NCBI RefSeq assembly: GCF_021869535.1
Contig: NW_026262690.1
Location: 66,303,995 to 66,367,994 of the forward strand
Direction: 5' to 3'
DNA: 64,000 nt
Source: Mytilus californianus
Taxonomy: Eukaryota; Mollusca; Bivalvia; Mytilida; Mytilidae
Below are positions 12,100-24,386 of the stretch, piece by piece. The notes under the pieces are model-generated. The model was not told where the DNA came from, made no database searches, and worked only from the letters and a program-made list of their open reading frames with translations. Each line of letters begins with the position of its first letter. Position 1 is the stretch's first letter. The translations under genes and the position numbers were made by a program.

Positions 12100-12670
12100 T
12101 ATGGCCCCGCAACAAAGTTGTCGGGGCCATATAGTTTTACCCTTGTCCTTCCGTCATTCTGTCATTCCGTCATTCCATCATTCCGCAACAAACCATTATA
12201 CGCAATTTTTGTCTAAACGCCTTCAGATATTGGGTTGATTTTTTGTATATGAGTTAACCATGATGAGATACAGATCAAGTTTAAGTTTCGTTCCGCTCTG
12301 CTAATTTTTGTCGAAATTACGGGTTTTGAACTGTGATAAATTGTTGAAAATCACAGTTATACGGATTTTTTTCTAAACGCCTTCAGATATTGGGCTGATT
12401 TTTGGTATGTGAGTTAACCATGATGAGTTAAATATCAAGTTTAAGTTTCGTTACGCTCTTCTAATTTTTGCCGAAATTTCGGACTTTGGACTTTGATAGA
12501 TAGTTTGAAATTTAACTACTCATTGATCAAGGAAATTTTTCATCAAACAAGTATTGGTCTTGAGAGCTGGATACTATCCATGCAATGTTTGTGTCCACAT
12601 GTGTTGTTGAAAGTGCAGATTTTTCAACTTTTTGAGACGGGGCCATTCGTGTCGTTCCTACACATCTAGT
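12100..12670 (+). repeat. GGGGCC-bounded interspersed element with internal duplication
   Basis: Begins with a hairpin GGCCCCGCAAC-AAA-GTTGTCGGGGCC (12103-12128) and ends near ACGGGGCCATTCGTGTCG and ACACATCTAG. Inside, a block of about 160 bases is duplicated: CTAAACGCCTTCAGATATTG starts near 12213 and again near 12373, each followed by GAGTTAACCATGATGAG and CAAGTTTAAGTTTCGTT. CATTCCGTCATTC-type short repeats lie near 12150. Similar elements are common in bivalve DNA by memory. It has no coding capacity. Confidence 0.7.
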
Positions 12671-12799
12671 TTTAAATTTAAAGTTAGTTGCTTTTTCGGT
12701 ACTGGTTTTTCATTACAGTACTTTTCTGTACCCTTTGTTCTAGATCTAGATTTAGAAGGGAAGGGTTGATATCTCAATAAGTAGTTAATCTCGTCTCAA

Positions 12800-12968
12800 T
12801 TTTGATGTGCCTGTCCGAAGTCCGTTTCCTTGTCAGTAGTTGTCGAATGTCATGTATTTATGTATTTTCAATGTTTGGATAATTGGGTGTTAAAGGTAGA
12901 TCTTTTAATTTGTGATTTTTTTTTCAATTTTTCTATAGACTCACCACGATTTAGAGCTTAACGTATTG
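12800..12968 (-). repeat. GAGACAACT-family fragment, left flank of the 54-bp array
   Basis: Contains GATGTGCCTGTCCGAAGTCC and TCCTTGTCAGTAGTTGTCG, related to the minus-orientation module at 9560-9610. With the fragment at 13665-13730 it brackets the minisatellite, which suggests that the array expanded inside one copy of this element. Confidence 0.5.
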
Positions 12969-13677
12969 TTTGGACATCTTTCAACTGTTAACGACTGTTT
13001 GTTACCCTCAAGATGGTATAGGTTTGTACATCTGTCAACTATTAACGACTGTATGTTGCCCTCAAGATGGTTTAGGTTTGTACATCTGTCAACTGTTAAC
13101 GACTGTATGTTACCCTAAAGATGGTTTAGGTTTGGGCATCTGTCAACTGTTAACGACTGTATGTTACCCTCAAGATGGTATAGGTTTGTACATCTGTCAA
13201 CTATTAACGACTGTATGTTGCCCTCAAGATGGTTTAGGTTTGGACATCTGTCAACTATTAACGACTGTATGTTTCCCTCAAGATGGTTTAGGTTTGGACA
13301 TCTGTCAACTATTAACGACTGTATGTTACCCTCAAGATGGTTTAGGTTTGGACATCTGTCAACTATTAACGACTGTATGTTACCCTCAAGATGGTTTAGG
13401 TTTGGACATCTGTCAACTGTTAACGACTGTATGTTACCCTCAAGATGGTTTAGGTTTGGACATCTGTCAACTGTTAGCGACTGTATGTTACCCTCAAGAT
13501 GGTTTAGGTTTGGACATCTGTCAACTGTTAACGACGGTATGTTGCCCTCAAGATGGTTTAGGTTTGGACATCTGTTAACTGTTAACGACTGTATGTTGCC
13601 CTCAAGATGGTTTAGGTTTGGACATCTGTCAACTGTTAACGACGGTATGTTACCCTCAAGATGGTTTATGTTTTGAC
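12969..13677. repeat. Minisatellite, 54-bp unit, about 13 copies
   Basis: The unit reads GTTTGGACATCTGTCAACTG, TTAACGACTGTATGTTACCC, TCAAGATGGTTTAG. As 54 is a multiple of three, several frames stay open on both strands: plus gives an 18-residue period (LDICQLLTTVCYPQDGLG) and minus gives NLNHLEGNIQSLTVDRCP. These are by-products of the repeat; no promoter, exon boundary or unique flanking coding sequence supports a protein. Variants (ACC/GCC before CTCAAG, CTATTAAC/CTGTTAAC) are interspersed, indicating repeated unequal exchange. Confidence 0.95.
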
Positions 13678-13735
13678 GTTCGGTTGGTTGCTCTCTCATT
13701 GTCTTATACCATACATCTCCTTTTATTGATGTCCA
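13660..13735 (-). repeat. GAGACAACT-family fragment, right flank of the 54-bp array
   Basis: Carries GGTTGCTCTCTCATTGTC then TTATACCATACATCTCCTTT, the reverse complement of the family head. It closes the element that hosts the minisatellite. Confidence 0.6.
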
Positions 13736-13739
13736 CGAA

Positions 13740-16700
13740 TGAATAATATGCATACTTAAAACATATCCGGTGACCCATTAAATAGATGGAGAACAAGTAC
13801 TTTTTTTAAAGGCACACGGGTATCATATCTTCTAGTAAATGCGTAGAACAGAGTTTGTAGAAATGGTAATTGGAAGTGAAATTATTGCAATTTGGGCGAT
13901 ATTTACGTGTATTCCTTTCTTTTTTTTTTATCCTTTTCTTATTTGTTTTAATTTACCTCAGGAAAAAAGTTTTATAAAATTCGAGAAACCTCCCGCTTAT
14001 GCGCTTCTTACCGTAAGCCCAAAAATGGATGTGATAACAATGTGGAGATAGCTTATGTAAAGCCTATGTGGTTCAATTATTAAAACGTATTAGTATTAAT
14101 TTTCTGTTGTATTGTGAAATCTCCTTTTGGTAAAAATTTTAAGGAATCGGAATTGTTTTCGAAAAATATCTCACAGAAGTTGTCAACGCAGTATAGAAGA
14201 ATGAATAAGGTAAAACTTGAAAGATGATAATATGCTCATGACATTATCAGTAATGATAAGCCTCTGAAATGCCTGACATACCCCCATCTTACTTCAAATG
14301 CATAAAGTGCTCATAATGGCATTATCTACTATTTGTGCTTTTATCGAAATAAAATCATTAAACAAGTCAACAAATAGTACAAATACTTTTAAAACTTATG
14401 CGTTGCTGGGGATAGTTACTCGAATTATTGAATTGCCTATCTTTGTTTCATTTATTCTTGTTTGAATGTTTTGATGAAATTTAGAGCACTCCATATTAAA
14501 ATTGATTGTTAAATAACAAAAATAAACAAAACGACTATGGACAAACTTTTCATTTCATACAAAACAACGTATTACAGTCTTTGGAGCTGAGGACAGGAGA
14601 CTCTTAGTTATTTTTGCTTGTATATATATAATGACAATAAAGAATTTCTTTCGTACGATATCTGAACATTTTGATTAGTATTAACGTTTCTCTCTCCATG
14701 TAGAAACAGAAAATATTTTTTGTATGCAAGGAGCATGTGAAGATTCGAAAACTCATTTAAGTATTTTTCTAACTCACTGATTGGTAATCCCACAGGAATT
14801 GAATAAAATTACAGCAATACAGTTGCTTGTCAATAATCCCGTTATTCTGTAACTTCAATCATCCGCTTTTGTACCATTTGATTTTATCACGATCACTAAA
14901 ATTATAGACAGTTAATGTAAACATTTATGCAAGATTAAAAAATATCACAAGAATATAAAGAAAAATTTCTTGTCACAAGTTACATACATTATTATACCTT
15001 AATCACATTCTCCCTTTCCAAATAAAAGAATCTGTAAACGACACAATTGTTCTGGCTCTCTCTCTCTCTCTCTCTCTCCATATTAAAAATGAGTGATCAA
15101 TTATAAATTACCAATAAAAAAGTACTGAAACCTATTTCACTTTTGATTAAATGGATGTTAGACGTATGTTTCTTCCCTCGCATGTAAATCGTACGTTTCA
15201 AAAGCCTTGTAAACATGCGTAAAAAATGGATAAAACGTTTAAAAAATTATCAAATTTGAATTAGGGTATGGATTATGGTACAAAATTCATTGAATGTCTG
15301 TTTGACATCAATACAATGTATTATGTTTTTGTCATCAAATTTCGGCGGTAAAACAGCCGTTTGAATTTACGTACACATGCTTAAAATATGAGGTTTCTTG
15401 GCGTGGTAACACATATGTTTGTTAGAAACATCCAGAAAACCAACCCTGCTATTTTTTTCCTGTGTACATCACAGGTATCTACATCACAAACAAATACAAT
15501 AAAACAGATGCAAATGGTTAAAAGCCATTAATACTTCCGCATTTTCATCAAATTTAACGAGAACACTGTTCCTATATGAAAGTTGTCCCATTGAAATTGT
15601 GTAAATTTATATACAAATGCAAGGATAAAATCCTTGTGAAAAAAAAGACTTACAGGTTCGTTCTTGATATCAGTACTGGACAATTTATGGCCCTATATAA
15701 GTCTGGGTTTCGTGATCGGTACAAAGTGTCCCAGATTTAAGATTTCCAATATAAAATAGATAATTGCCTCATTATTTTATTTGAGGGTTCAGTTTTGGCA
15801 GGTCTGTATATTTTGTGAAGTAATACCTATCAAAATGATGTCATAAAAAGACCATAAACATTTCAGTTTAATATTTCCATGACAGTAGTATAAAGGCATC
15901 TTTTGTTTGGCAGTGTTAGTAGGATTGTTGCGAAAGCGCTTTGTACTTAGTCCAGCTATAGTGTCATATTTTTTTCAAATATATTGTTCTAAAATTTATT
16001 ACCCCCTGCACTGTAGTCTATTTTGATATACAGAAGACCAGATGACCTTGTAAACCTTTTATTATTATATAGATATACATGCAAGATTTCTGTTTTAAAA
16101 AATATATGCATACAACAAATTTTTGTTTCAGTTTACATACCGTTAGAATATACTTTTCCAATTTAATGTACATGTACTTGTTTTCAAGCTAATGGTTAAA
16201 GTCAGTCGAAAAATACATCTTTTCCCCGATATGTCACAGTTTGACGTTGAGAAAAATAATATTTTTACGCTAGCAACGTCATTACCTCCCCTGTAACTGT
16301 GTCGTTTGCCCTTATATGAGTTTTGAATGTCCCCTTAGTATTTTCCACCTCTTCTTAGTATTTCATAAAGTACTAACTTGGATGCTTTATTGGTCAATGA
16401 ATATAGGGATTGTGGATTGCAGTCATTGTAGAATTTTCTATTAAAGAATATCATTTTTGATATTCGGGAGGTTAAAGATTTTTTTAAAGATGAATATTTT
16501 TATTATATATACAAAGGTGTGAAATTACTGATAGCATGAAACTTGATAGTGCGAAATGTAATAACACTGCATCCTAAATATTTTGACGAAAAAGCTATCC
16601 AGACAAATATGTTTTTTACGTTTATCGGTGCTAAATCTAATAGAATTGGCAATGTCCACTTTCTTATCTTAACTGGAATCGTTTTTCTGTAAATATGGTG

Positions 16701-18085
16701 ATTCGTATGCGTAAATATATCATTATTTATAGAACTCATTATTCCAACTTTCACTTGTAATTTGATGTATTAATCTCTAGAGAACTTAACATTTACATTG
16801 TGTGCATTTAAGTTTGTGTATTCGACTTCTGTTGATTTTTTGTAATTATGTTTTAACAAAAATTACTTATTCCCTTTGTCAAGTTTGGACCTTACTTCTT
16901 CCATATTCTGTCAAAACAACTGCATATAAAATGTTTAAATGGACATGCACATGCTATAAAGATTATTTTAGAAAAGGGGATGCGGTGTGCTGATGTGCTG
17001 ATGTGACGTCATACAAAAGGAGAACAGTTGACTGCCACCAAATAAAGAAGTAGAGTTGTGTAAACCAACTCGGATAATTTAGCCTCAACAACGACCCCGA
17101 ATAAGACTACTCTTAATGAATGGGTAAAAAAGTCAAGAAAATTTTGTAAACTTTCCTGGTTAAACAAAAACACTTTCAAATAATATTTAGCATCGGTCTA
17201 AATGGGATCATGGGACAAAGAAACATATCTTAAACATTATTTATAGATATTATGGACAATGGTCTCCAACAAAAATCGTAATCAGAGCTCACATGGTAAA
17301 TGCATCAATCATTATAAACGTAGACATCATCATTCTTCTGGCAATCTCAAAGATCTTTCAAATATCTTCAGAAAAAGCAGACGCCATGATTCACTTTGTT
17401 AACTCTTTTCCATCTATTGTAAAACATAAATTCTTTCTTATCAGATTGTAATATTGTATCTTTTTTAGTCCCTTAAGTACGCAGATTATCAGATCCTTTT
17501 TATCATGAGCTTTCCCTTCGTATAGACAGAATAGGATATTTTTGAACTTATAAATGTTAATCGAGGACTTGGTTGTTTTATTTGACTTAGTACATGATTG
17601 GGTTTTTTTAAACGGGTGCCTCTAGATTTCGGTATACTGATCATGAATTGCATATTCTATCTTAAACTTACCAAATTCCTAACCGATTGAGAATATGAAG
17701 TGCATTACTAATTTCGACGTTGATATTAAAAACGATAATTCATTAAATTGTGAAAGATTCGAGCTTGATTCTTGTGACCATGTTGTTATAGAGGTTCTTA
17801 ATATTTATAACCATGATCGATAGGTTGAAATTTTTCAGAAAAGAAACCAAATTATTGTCTTATTTCTAATTCAAGTGAAAAGGGTGTCGCACTACAAAGT
17901 TAGCAGTGATTACTTTAATCTCTTCTTTCTGCAAATCTTCGTGCAGAAGATAAGAGAGCTGATAAAAGCCATTTGATTAGTTCTTCAAAACTTGCATGAA
18001 TCTTTTTAATTATCGTACTAAATATTTTGAAAGTAACATTCTGTTTTCCTTTCAACTAGTCAATTACTTTTCAATATTTATCATA
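13740..18085. other. Long quiet non-coding stretch
   Basis: Apart from a (CT)n tract, only short frames are present. The 70-codon frame at 13839-14051 has a phenylalanine-rich hydrophobic core from T-rich DNA and no splice or promoter context. I found no gene or repeat I can name. Confidence 0.5.
15056..15078. repeat. (CT)n microsatellite
   Basis: About eleven CT dinucleotides in a row. Confidence 0.95.
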
Positions 18086-18685
18086 AAATAGAGAATGGAA
18101 ACGGGAATGTTTCAAAGAGACAGCCCGACCATAAAGCAAAAAACATTCCAAGGCCACCAATTGGTTATCAACGCAGCAAAAAAAAAACCCCTGCACTCTG
18201 AGGCCGACTTCAGCTGGCCCCTAAACAATAATGTATACTCGTTGATAGAAATGGACGCCACCCTAAACTCCGAAACATACAGATAAATTAAAAAATTTAA
18301 AAAACACACACAAGACTAACAAAGACTAGAGGTTCATGACTTAAAACAGTAGCAAACAATGCGTTAAACAATGTTTTCTGAGATATCAACCCTCCCCTTA
18401 TACTAATAAGCCAATATGGAATAAAGAAACACGCACAGTAAAACTCAGTTTAAAAGAAGTTCGAGTCCGATGTTAGAAAAGGTAACAGAAGAAACTAAGC
18501 AAAATTACCAAGATAAACATAAATTAACGAAGGACTACTACCAGTTACTGACATGCCAGCTCCAAACTTCAATTAAACTGATTAAAAGATTATGTCTTCA
18601 TCATATGAACATCAACCACATTTCTCCCGTTAGGGGTTTAGTATCTTGTCATCATAAATTATACATAGTATTTTACCAAACGATG
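18085..18685 (+). repeat. Copy of the GTGTCAAAGAGACAACAAC tail family
   Basis: Starts GAATGGAAACGGGAATGTTT CAAAGAGACAG, then GAGGCCGACTTCAGCTGGCC, TGGACGCCACCCTAAACTCC, CAGTTTAAAAGAAGTTCGAG and, at the far end, CTCCCGTTAGGGGTTTAGTA. The same series recurs at 40346-40940, where it adjoins a reverse-transcriptase fragment on the minus strand. It is best read as the reverse complement of a retroelement 3' tail, truncated before the coding part. The frames inside are spurious. Confidence 0.75.
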
Positions 18686-18699
18686 GTCACGTGAGATAA

Positions 18700-19670
18700 G
18701 AAGCAGGAAATGCATACCCTCCGGAACACATGAGCTCTGTCCCGGATTAAAACAAGATTTGTGTGAGTCAGTCTTATCATTATTATACGGATAGCTGTTT
18801 TTTTGGAATTATGGTTTTATATCTTTTTTGTGCAATATTTTGTTTATCCTCATGATTCCCTCTTGAAATCATCAAACTTTAATTGATTTCGCAAACTTCC
18901 TGATTTTTAACAAACAATAACAGTAGTTTTCTACAAGATATTTGATATCGTTTGGACAATCTTTATTAGGTATTTACATCATCCGTTAATATCAAATGGA
19001 GCCAATATATTAGTTTTAATCCTATTATAATCCTCCTCTACTGATAGTTTCTCATGCATATATTTCATTAGGTTTACATGCTTCAAAGACCAAAACTGGT
19101 TTGTAATTTAGATTACAAGTTAATTATAAAATTAGCTTCAATGGATCTTCTTCTTTTTCTAACTGACAAATTCAAAACCAGAAAATTGCGTAGTCTTAAG
19201 ATCGTTCTTTCGAAAAAATGAACTAAATACTTTTTTGTAAGGGTTAATACTTGTTTACATAGAGTCAGAAAGATCTTTATCAACCAGACCATCATCAAAT
19301 TTCCAATTTTCAAAATCTCACTATTTGCAATTGTTCCACAGAAATTTTTTTGACAGCAAATTGTATTGAATAGAATAATTGACAGAGAATAGAATACTAA
19401 ATTTATATGATATTCAGGACGGTAAGACTATAGATGAACTAAGAGAAATGGACACAGAAAAAAAGAAGCAGTGAAAAGCATAAACAAAAATTTTGAAATT
19501 TAAGCGCTGCTCCTTATATAAATATACTTTATTGATACTGAATTGAAAAGAGCAAGGACTAATAAAATTTTTGAATCTTTAATGGTTTCTCAACTTTAGT
19601 ATAATTTATACTAGAGTAATCTATTTTTAGTAACTTAAAGCAGTTGAACAACAAATGATAAAAATTGTAC
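18700..19670. other. Non-coding AT-rich stretch
   Basis: No gene, no recognised repeat. Confidence 0.5.
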
Positions 19671-19679
19671 TGCTTTAGT

Positions 19680-19840
19680 AAAATTGAGAATGGAAACGGG
19701 GAATACGTCAAAGAGACAACAATCCAACCAAAGAGAAAAAAACAGCCCAAGGCCACGAATGGGTCTTCAACACAGCGAGAAAATCCCGCAACCGGAGGCG
19801 GGCTTCAGATGGCCCCTAAACAATAATGTATACTAGTTCA
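19680..19840 (+). repeat. Short copy of the GTGTCAAAGAGACAACAAC tail family
   Basis: GAGAATGGAAACGGGGAATA through AACCGGAGGCGGGCTTCAGA to CTAAACAATAATGTATACTA. It matches only the outer ~150 bases of the copies at 18085 and 40346. A family whose short copies all keep this end fits 5' truncation of a minus-oriented retroelement. Confidence 0.75.
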
Positions 19841-19844
19841 GTGC

Positions 19845-20840
19845 TTTGTATTTAATGTTTAAAGTTGAATCACTTGATCAGTTTTCATGTTTGATTGCTT
19901 TCCATTACTTGGAGCAATCGTCTATCGTCCGTTGTAAGTACGTGATTCATTTTCTCCACTTCTAGTATAACAAGCGAGAAAGCTTTGAAAGAATGCTCCT
20001 CCCACACAAGATTGTTTCTTTGGTTAAAAACACACAATATTCATGACGAAAATCCAAAATTACTATTTCCAGACTTTAAATTTCAAAGAAGTTCCTTGAG
20101 AGCTTCCCAACCAATTCAAATATGATATAACAACAATTTTTTTTTATACTTACTGAGTGTCCTTTCTCGAGCGCCAATATGCGGACCAATAAAACTTTCG
20201 GTGGTAGACTTAGTTTTACACTGAACAATTTGGAAAATGCAGAAAAACCTTTTATAAAAGCTGTGCAAACTAAAACCAAATATAATAATACCATTGATAA
20301 GTGGTAGTCATCAAGTCACATAATTGTAGTAGCGATCGGCGGTAATATGGTCTTCGTCCTGGAAGGAGAGTGTGACGAGTTTCACAAGGCGCAGAATAAG
20401 ACATACATACACTAGAATACTCTATATGTCAAAATCTACTACCTCAAAACCTAAAAATGTAAAAAAGCGTCTACCCGGTGAAAGATGGTTTTAGTTTTTT
20501 TTTGCACTGAAACCAATGAAAAATATGTAGAAGATTATCCATTAAGCTGATGATGCTAAATACAACAAAAATGTTCATTATGACGTTGTTATCACTATTT
20601 AAGTTTGTCGTACTGATCGGCTGTTCAAATTGTTCGCCAGTTACCTTTATTCTATTTTGAACTTATTGATACTGTATATCTTCTTAACTTATTGATATTG
20701 TATATCTTCTTTTAATATCCTGTGAATCAACAGAAATCAAATACTTTGTAAATTTTGGTGCTGATTGTATTGTAGAGTGGGGTTCCATTCCATATCAGAT
20801 TCTATCAAAATGCAAAATGTATTTAGCTCCTAAACCAAAT
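19845..20840. other. Non-coding AT-rich stretch
   Basis: Holds a small direct repeat, TATTGATACTGTATATCTTC followed by a near copy, at about 20660-20710. Nothing else recognised. Confidence 0.5.
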
Positions 20841-20863
20841 GAAAAAAAAAGTAAAATAAAAAA

Positions 20864-21068
20864 AATACCGAACTCCAAGGAAAATTCAAAACAGAAAGTC
20901 CTTTATCAAATGGCAAAATACAAAAGATCAAACACATTAAACGAATGGAAATGAACTGTCATATTACTGACTTGGTACATGCATTTCCTAATGTAGAAAA
21001 TGGTGGATAAAACCTGGTTTTATAGTTAGCTAAACCTCTCACTTGTCGCCATAGAATTCCATTATATT
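20864..21068 (+). repeat. Solo RT-element tail (CTCCAAGGAAAATTCAAAAC family)
   Basis: Runs from CCGAACTCCAAGGAAAATTC through AATGGTGGATAAAACCTGGT to CTAAACCTCTCACTTGTC. The same block lies directly downstream (minus sense) of the RT relic at 22440-23284, so this is probably a 5'-truncated copy of that element with its coding strand on minus. Confidence 0.75.
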
Positions 21069-21069
21069 T

Positions 21070-22165
21070 TAAACCATATATTTCAAATAAAGAGATCTAA
21101 CATTGCCACTGAGTAATCAATGCAGATTCATACAAGCCTTTGTTTTTGTTTTCCCCTAAGACCCTTTTTCACTTAAGTTCTTAAAAGATTTTCTTCACCT
21201 GAAGTTATGCGATAGGTGGATATTTACACTATGGTTCATACGATATCTTTAGAATCCTTTTGTTTTTAAAAATTACGACTTGCTTCCCGATCTTAGCATT
21301 TAGAATTGTATTTCCCTGTTCTTTGTGATCTTCTAATTCAAGAAACAATTTGATAAACATTTTCTAATTCTTTAATGGATTTCCTTTACAATTTTGAACT
21401 AAGTGGAGCAGAGACAATAGGGCTAATGATTTTTTTTAATGGGATTACAAACAAATTAAATTTGAGATTTGCTATTGAGCATTGCATCTTTTGAAATCAC
21501 AAGTATAGCGTTGCAGTAAGAAAAATATTATTACTATGTAAAATATGCTCTAAAGTAAAAAAAAAATACAGAAGTTGCATAATTGATTCTTTTAGTTTTT
21601 CTGACATATAAAAATATTACCAAACTATACAGGTTAGTTTAGCAGCAGCCATTAGGGAAATACAAACAAAGTCGCCTTTTTTAATCGTGCAACTCTGTAC
21701 AACAATTTATTAATTTGTATGCAACCATACTGATTGTCCAAGTTATCGTCAAATATTTTTCATAGATAACTTTGTGAAATAAAAAGCCATTTATCTAAAA
21801 CTTATCTAGAAACTTGCAAGGTGAACAGATCTGGTAAAAAAAACTAAGTAGGTTCCGAATTCGGAATTCCGAACTAGTAAATAAATTTCAGTCATAAACG
21901 TTCATAATGATCCTAATATCATCTTAAAAGAAAGTTTGAACACTGAAGTATTCAGTCCTGTGTTTAACCACTGGGGTAACTCAGACATTTAGCTTGCAGT
22001 AAAGTAAGTACTATTCAGTAGCTTTTCAGAAGATTTAGTATGAGGTTGATGTACATGTCAATAACAAGTACTTAACATTCGTAACATAAACTTAACAGAT
22101 CTTAATTGTCTGCAAGCGAATTGTCTTAACAGTACTGAATTTACTGCAGTGAATAAGTCTTCAAA
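21070..22165. other. Non-coding AT-rich stretch
   Basis: No frame or repeat that I can name. Confidence 0.5.
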
Positions 22166-22345
22166 GTAAAATCACAAAAATACCAAATTAAATTCAAAAC
22201 GGAAAGTCCTTTGTCAAATGTCAAAATCAAAAGCTCAAACAAACCAAACGAATGGAAAACAACTGTCATATTCCAGACTTGGTACAGGCATTTCCTGATG
22301 TAAAAAATGGTGGATTAAACGGTTTTATAGCTAGCTCTCACTTGT
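22165..22345 (-). repeat. 3' tail of the RT element
   Basis: On the minus strand it reads from CAAGTGAGAGCTAGCTATAA through the block around ATCCACCATTTTTTACATCA to GGACTTTCCGTTTTGAATTT. It follows the RT relic at about 22440-23284 in the sense direction and matches the solo tails elsewhere, linking tail and coding region in one element. Confidence 0.7.
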
Positions 22346-22439
22346 ATGGCAGCTGCATAGAACTCAATTATATTAACAACAATGTGTGAGCAAAACAAAC
22401 AGAAGTAATAAATAAAAATGTTAAAAATTTGGGTACAGC

Positions 22440-23284
22440 AATCAGCATTGTACCATACATTAAGACCATAATGTATTATTTGTGAAGATGATACGGAATA
22501 TTTACCAACAATGTCTTGGTATCTTCCGATAAACTTTTTTAGAAAAGGACGAGACGTTCTTTGACATAACACTGGTTCATCAACTTTCTGCTCAGACACT
22601 CGTTACGTTTTACAAAGTCTGAGTAGCAGCTGCAAGTTCTTGAATACCGAATGAGTTTGGAAATGTTTATCCCAAAAACCGGTGAAGTTGGTATATTGCT
22701 GCTAAGGTGGTGGAAATTTATAATTTCAAAATTGAAATTGTCTCGTTTGTAATAGATTCTGGTACTGAGATGAACGTTTATATCAAACTCAAGGTCTTGG
22801 TATCTTCCAAAGAACTTTTTTAGAAAAAGGACGATTGCTATTAAGGTGGGGAAATTGATAATTTCAAAATTAAAATCGTCTCGTTTGTCATAGATTCTGG
22901 TTCTTAGATGACCGCTTATGTCAAATTCGAGATTTAAGTCTAGAAATGAGGCAGAGGAAGCCGTGTCTGTTGTTTCTTTAATTTCTAGTTCTGGAGGATA
23001 TATTAATGGAACACAATCAGAAAAGTTTGGATTGTTAATGGAAAAAAACACCATCAATATACTAGTATATCAGTACCTGAATGTGAAATTAAATGATCTG
23101 GCTTCTTTGATCTTCTTGTTTTTGATAAATGTCTGATGGAACTCCGACTCATATGAAAATAAGAGGGGTCGGCAAGGAGAGGCACACAATTCGTTCCCAT
23201 AGAATTGCCGACAATTTGTTGAAAAAGTCTACCTCCAAATTCAACAAATATGTTGTCAATAAGAAACTCTAGCATACTAATCAC
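22440..23284 (-). pseudogene. Reverse-transcriptase relic with internal in-frame duplication
   Basis: Minus-strand fragments of a retroelement reverse transcriptase. From 23284 down: GGRLFQQIVGNSMGTNCVPLL, the conserved block before the catalytic turn, truncated here to show Q..GNSMGTNC.PLLAD. At 23061-23047 the catalytic YIDD box reads YIDG in a third frame beside a T tract that shifts the frame. Next, at 23057-22539, come SINNPNFSD, then SASFLDLNLEFDI, RIYDKRDDFNFEIINF, and later SSNIPTSPVFGINISKLIR, and finally GRYQDIVGKYSV (about 22530-22470). The layout (LDL...TRIYDKRDDF...SNIP) is that of an RT widespread in mussels; a Penelope-like relationship is possible but unproved. Stops, frameshifts and the damaged YxDD box show it is dead. 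A 281-bp period duplication repeats the RIYDKRD and GRYQD parts. Confidence 0.8.
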
Positions 23285-23289
23285 TTGTT

Positions 23290-24000
23290 TCTCTGTGGCT
23301 AAAAGACTGAAAATTACTTAAAAATTTATTGTTCAGTCTTTTAAGTGCTGTTCATATCAAAATGATCGTTTCAGTTAAAATAAGTTTACTAGTGGATCGA
23401 TCGAAGTCACATAAAAACATGACGAAACGAGAAACAAAAAAGTAGTAATTGCAAAAACTATTTGAAAGATTTTGCAAAATTTCTATCTATAACTTTGCTT
23501 AAAATCACATTATACATGATTATTGTTTGTAGTGTTATGAAATATTATATCAATGTAAGTAAAGGTGCAATCAATTAAAAGTAATGTTCCCCACGATACT
23601 CATAATGACAATGTTATAAATCCATATAAAGCTAGCATTTCATTTACATGAAAATAATGAAAATTAAAATAAAGTTTAAGATCTGCGTGTTGATTATAAT
23701 GATTTATCGGGATTAATCCTAAGAAATGTGTGTAGAAAGATCATCCATGAAATAGAACTTTTAAATTAACAAAAAACAGCAATGACAAGAAATGCAAAAT
23801 CAGTTGTGTAGTTAACGTAAACGAATATTTTTCTTTATTAAAAGATAGTGTTTCTTTGCGGTTGCTGGGTTGAATTTTGTTAATGCGTTGACTAGGGAAA
23901 TGCCGAAGAAATTAAAAAATTTATCACAGGCGCATGAAAAATAGGCCTACCCTTGATATTTTGTGTTGAAGATAATCATTACAAAAATTTGAAACTCAAT
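23290..24000. other. Non-coding AT-rich stretch
   Basis: Nothing recognised. Confidence 0.5.
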
Positions 24001-24002
24001 AT

Positions 24003-24375
24003 AATAATAAGAAGATGTCGTATGGTGCTCAAAGATACATCATCTCATCAGACACCAAATGACGTAAAGGTTAGTAGATATAGGCTATCTTACGGCCTTC
24101 GATAATCAGCAAAACCCATACCATATAGCAAGCTGTCAAAGGATCCGACTTGAGAAAATGTAAAACAATTCAAAAGAGAAAACGATAAAACTAACGACCT
24201 TATTTATGTTCAAAACAATAAATAAAAACAAAATATGATATACAACAACAATCGACAACCATTGGATTACTGGATCCTAACATAGGACAAGCACATACAT
24301 ACAACTCTTCCCCTAACCTTGGACAGCACGACATTAAAACTAACTGAAAATCAGTTCAAATAGCCTTGCTATAAG
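24003..24375 (+). repeat. GAGACAACT-family repeat, diverged copy
   Basis: Contains AATAAGAAGATGTCGTATGG, CAGACACCAAATGACGTAAA, AGCAAAACCCATACCATATA, TGTAAAACAATTCAAAAGAG and AATATGATATACAACAACAA in the order remembered for the family. Its head has drifted (CTCAAAGATACATCATC in place of the usual CCAATGAGACAACT). Confidence 0.7.
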
Positions 24376-24386
24376 TTGGTAACTTC

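Noticed and set aside
12970..13753. Cysteine-bearing repeat protein (202 residues plus, 212 residues minus)
   Set aside because: Both strands are open because the 54-bp unit has no stops in those frames; it sits inside a dispersed element.
13839..14051. Small hydrophobic protein of 70 residues
   Set aside because: The phenylalanine-rich core comes from T tracts; no supporting signals.
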